Made by a program: the position numbers and the translations under genes. The notes beneath the pieces were generated by a model. That model did not search any database. It was not told the origin of the DNA and saw only the letters and a program-made list of their open reading frames with translations. A stretch of 8,238 bases of DNA from Candidatus Bipolaricaulota bacterium (lineage in GTDB: Bacteria; Bipolaricaulota; Bipolaricaulia; RBG-16-55-9), in assembly GCA_015487455.1 (NCBI GenBank), contig WFPR01000126.1:1-8238 (forward strand). Direction: 5' to 3'. Below are positions 6,409 to 8,238 of this stretch, in pieces (the stretch's first letter is position 1; the number at the start of each line of letters is the position of its first letter).

Positions 6409-8238
6409 TCAAGGTCGCCCGCCGGGCGCGGATGCGCCCACGCCGAGGAGCTTTCGGACGTCCCACAGCGCGAGGCCGCTTTCCGACGCCGTGATGACGC
6501 GTCCCCCGTCGGGGAGGACGTCGATCTCCTCCACGAAGAGGCCCGCGGTGTCGACGGCCCCCAGGAACCGGCCGCTGGACACCTCCCAAAGCGCGAGGGC
6601 GCAGCGGAAACGATCATCTTTGCGCTCCGTGCACACCCCGGCCGCGACGTACCGCCCGTCGGGGGAGAAGACCAGCGCCGTCACGCGATCCCACGGGATC
6701 GTCCGCTCCCAGATCAGCCGCCCTGCCTGAACGTCCCACAGGCGGATCAGCGCGTCCCCTTGACCCTGGCACACCCACCCGCTTGGATCCCACATTAGGG
6801 AAGCGGCACAGTTGCCCATCCCCAGGAAGCGACGGTCCGGCGAAAGGGCCAGGGCGGTGATCCATGCGGGCATGGGGAACTCGCCGAGGGTCTCGCCGGA
6901 CGGGACGCGAACCAGCTCGGCCGCATCGTGGGCGCCCTCCTCCCGCAGGTGGGCGACCCAAAGCTCGTCGTCGCGGGGCCAGGCCAGCGGCTGCAGCACG
7001 CTGTAATCCGTGGCCGAAGGAGGGGACCAACGCCCTAGGAGGCGGCCGTCCATTACAGAGCGAAGCTGGAGTTCCTGTTTGTCGTTTGGGCGGATGACAA
7101 GCGCCAACCTCTCCCCGTCGGGCGAGAACGGACCCAGCTTAAACACTCCCGGAGGAAGATCTTGAACCTCCCAAACGCTTAGGTCGGTTGCCCGCGTGCC
7201 GGAGAACGCCCAAACCTTCACGACGCCTCGACTTTGAAGCGATAGCCTCCAAGCCACGGCGATGCGCGTGCCGTCGGCGGAGAGGGCCAAGGCTTTGGGA
7301 TAGTGCACTGCGTCCAACGCGTAGGGGTCAGGGGGGAGCTCCTGACGGGGGCGCCCCCAGATGTCCCAAATTTCCGCGACGGGACGGGGAGAGTGAGCGG
7401 CGGTGGTGACGAGGGCTTGAGGCGGCAGCACTCGAGCACTTTTTGAGAATGCATGGCAAGGACATTGAACGTCCAGGAGCGCGGTCCCGTCAAACGCAAA
7501 GAGGATCGATCGCCCCCTCCCAACTTGAACGAACTTGGGGTCGGGGTCAGCGGGGGAGCCCATCTCCAGCCTGATCCAGTCCCCCGGGCGCTCCTCCTCG
7601 TACAGGATCTTCCCGTCCTCGGCGTCCAAGATGAGCAAGCGCCTCCCGGCCAGCAGGGCCACCCTCCGCCCGTCGGGCGAGAAGATCAGGTCGCGAACGT
7701 CCCGGAGGGGCACGCGCCAGAGGACGCGAGGCGACGGTCCTTGAGGGTCGCGGATGAAGCGGATGAAACGGACCTCTTGGTCGTCGCTTACGGCCACGGC
7801 GGCCGGTCCGGAGGGCGTAAGATCGGGGCTGAGGGCGAAGCGATCCGCGCAGAGGGGCCATCGCTCCTCATGGCCCGTCATGAGGTCACGGATGACGAGG
7901 CATCCGCCCGTGGGCAGGGCGCGGTAAAGGGAGCGGTAGACGACCCAACGCCCGTCGCCGGAGAAGGCCAGGTCCTTCCCCTGAAGCGCTCTCGCTCGAA
8001 CGCGCAGCGTAAGATCCGGCACGCCGAGGACGTACAGCCAGTCGCTTTCGCGGAACTTGGCCCCGAGGAGCGAGCCGTCCGGGGAGAACCGCAAGCGGGG
8101 AGGGCAGAGCGTGTAAGGCTCCTTCGGCAGCCTCGTGGAGCGGACGACCCGCCACCGCGCCGTCTCCCACAGGGTGATCTTCCCCTCCGGCGTGCTGAGG
8201 GCCAGCCAGCGACCGTCGGGGGAGAAGGCCACCCAGTA
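6409..8238 (-). CDS. WD40-like beta-propeller repeat protein (N-terminus outside window)
   Basis: At least 609 residues read on the minus strand from the right edge to TGA at 6411-6409. The frame is still open at the edge (it reads YWVAFSPDG), so the GTG at 8232-8230 is probably an internal valine rather than the start. The sequence is made of degenerate propeller blades with the motif FSPDGR(W/Y)LA followed 15-40 residues later by LWD/LWE or a similar strand. Clear ones are AFSPDGRWLALS...ITLWET near the left end of the protein, and ALSPDRRFLG...LIRLWDVQAGRL, VFSPDGRYVAAG...LALWEVSSGRF and LPDGGRVITA...LALWDVRK at the C-terminus. I count about ten blades. Such domains are scaffolds for protein contacts; no enzyme motif, signal peptide or membrane segment is visible in this part. 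Whatever is fused N-terminally (kinase, protease, TIR or nothing) cannot be seen. Codon use resembles the neighbours. Confidence 0.8.
   Translation of the reverse strand, partial: YWVAFSPDGRWLALSTPEGKITLWETARWRVVRSTRLPKEPYTLCPPRLRFSPDGSLLGAKFRESDWLYVLGVPDLTLRVRARALQGKDLAFSGDGRWVVYRSLYRALPTGGCLVIRDLMTGHEERWPLCADRFALSPDLTPSGPAAVAVSDDQEVRFIRFIRDPQGPSPRVLWRVPLRDVRDLIFSPDGRRVALLAGRRLLILDAEDGKILYEEERPGDWIRLEMGSPADPDPKFVQVGRGRSILFAFDGTALLDVQCPCHAFSKSARVLPPQALVTTAAHSPRPVAEIWDIWGRPRQELPPDPYALDAVHYPKALALSADGTRIAVAWRLSLQSRGVVKVWAFSGTRATDLSVWEVQDLPPGVFKLGPFSPDGERLALVIRPNDKQELQLRSVMDGRLLGRWSPPSATDYSVLQPLAWPRDDELWVAHLREEGAHDAAELVRVPSGETLGEFPMPAWITALALSPDRRFLGMGNCAASLMWDPSGWVCQGQGDALIRLWDVQAGRLIWERTIPWDRVTALVFSPDGRYVAAGVCTERKDDRFRCALALWEVSSGRFLGAVDTAGLFVEEIDVLPDGGRVITASESGLALWDVRKLLGVGASAPGGRP
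6424..6439. other. Hairpin in the convergent topA/WD40 3' region
   Basis: GGGCGC (6424-6429) and GCGCCC (6434-6439) form a perfect 6-base-pair stem with a GGAT loop, 20 bases after the topA stop and inside the last codons of the WD40-like gene. It could slow RNA polymerase coming from either side, but neither strand has a T run after it, so intrinsic termination is not supported. Confidence 0.25.
6656..8227 (-). repeat. Recurrent FSPDG-coding motif inside the WD40-like gene
   Basis: On the plus strand a 15-base motif of the form CCGTCGGGGGAGAAG recurs at 6656-6670, 7115-7129, 7271-7285, 7670-7684, 7952-7966, 8075-8089 and 8213-8227, with up to four differences. It encodes the blade motif FSPDG (or LSADG, FSGDG) on the minus strand. 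Spacings of 123, 138, 156, 282, 399 and 459 bases fit one or more blades of 40-50 codons. This is protein repeat structure, not a DNA element. Confidence 0.65.

Overview
The window is a gene-dense, GC-rich piece of bacterial chromosome. Hand counts of sampled 60-base lines give about 63-72% G+C in the long genes. The RlpA-like cell-wall protein, the bacterial type IA topoisomerase with C-terminal zinc ribbons, and a textbook sigma70-type promoter all say Bacteria. The phylum cannot be fixed from this window. No rRNA, tRNA, CRISPR array, insertion sequence or phage gene is visible.

Layout, left to right: the last 42 codons of a probable membrane protein (+, cut by the window edge); a short RlpA-like double-psi beta-barrel protein (+, 215-580); a DUF433 antitoxin gene (+, 645-995) overlapping a DUF5615 PIN-like toxin gene (+, 967-1312) that is broken by an in-frame TGA and a one-base frameshift; a large Lhr-core-type SF2 helicase (+, 1347-4001); DNA topoisomerase I, topA (+, 4082-6403), with its own consensus promoter overlapping the helicase stop codon; and, convergent with topA after a gap of only 5 bases, a WD40/beta-propeller protein (-, 6409 to beyond the right edge).

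The helicase and topoisomerase are both nucleic-acid housekeeping enzymes in the same direction, but topA appears able to be transcribed separately. The toxin-antitoxin pair stands out: its base composition is lower in G+C (about 50-58% in sampled lines), it sits between housekeeping genes, and its toxin half is damaged while its antitoxin half is intact, as expected for an acquired module now decaying. I saw no convincing undescribed multi-gene system. The most informative signals are the toxin gene that can be repaired on paper, the topA promoter, the candidate operator ahead of the antitoxin, and the helicase-topoisomerase adjacency.
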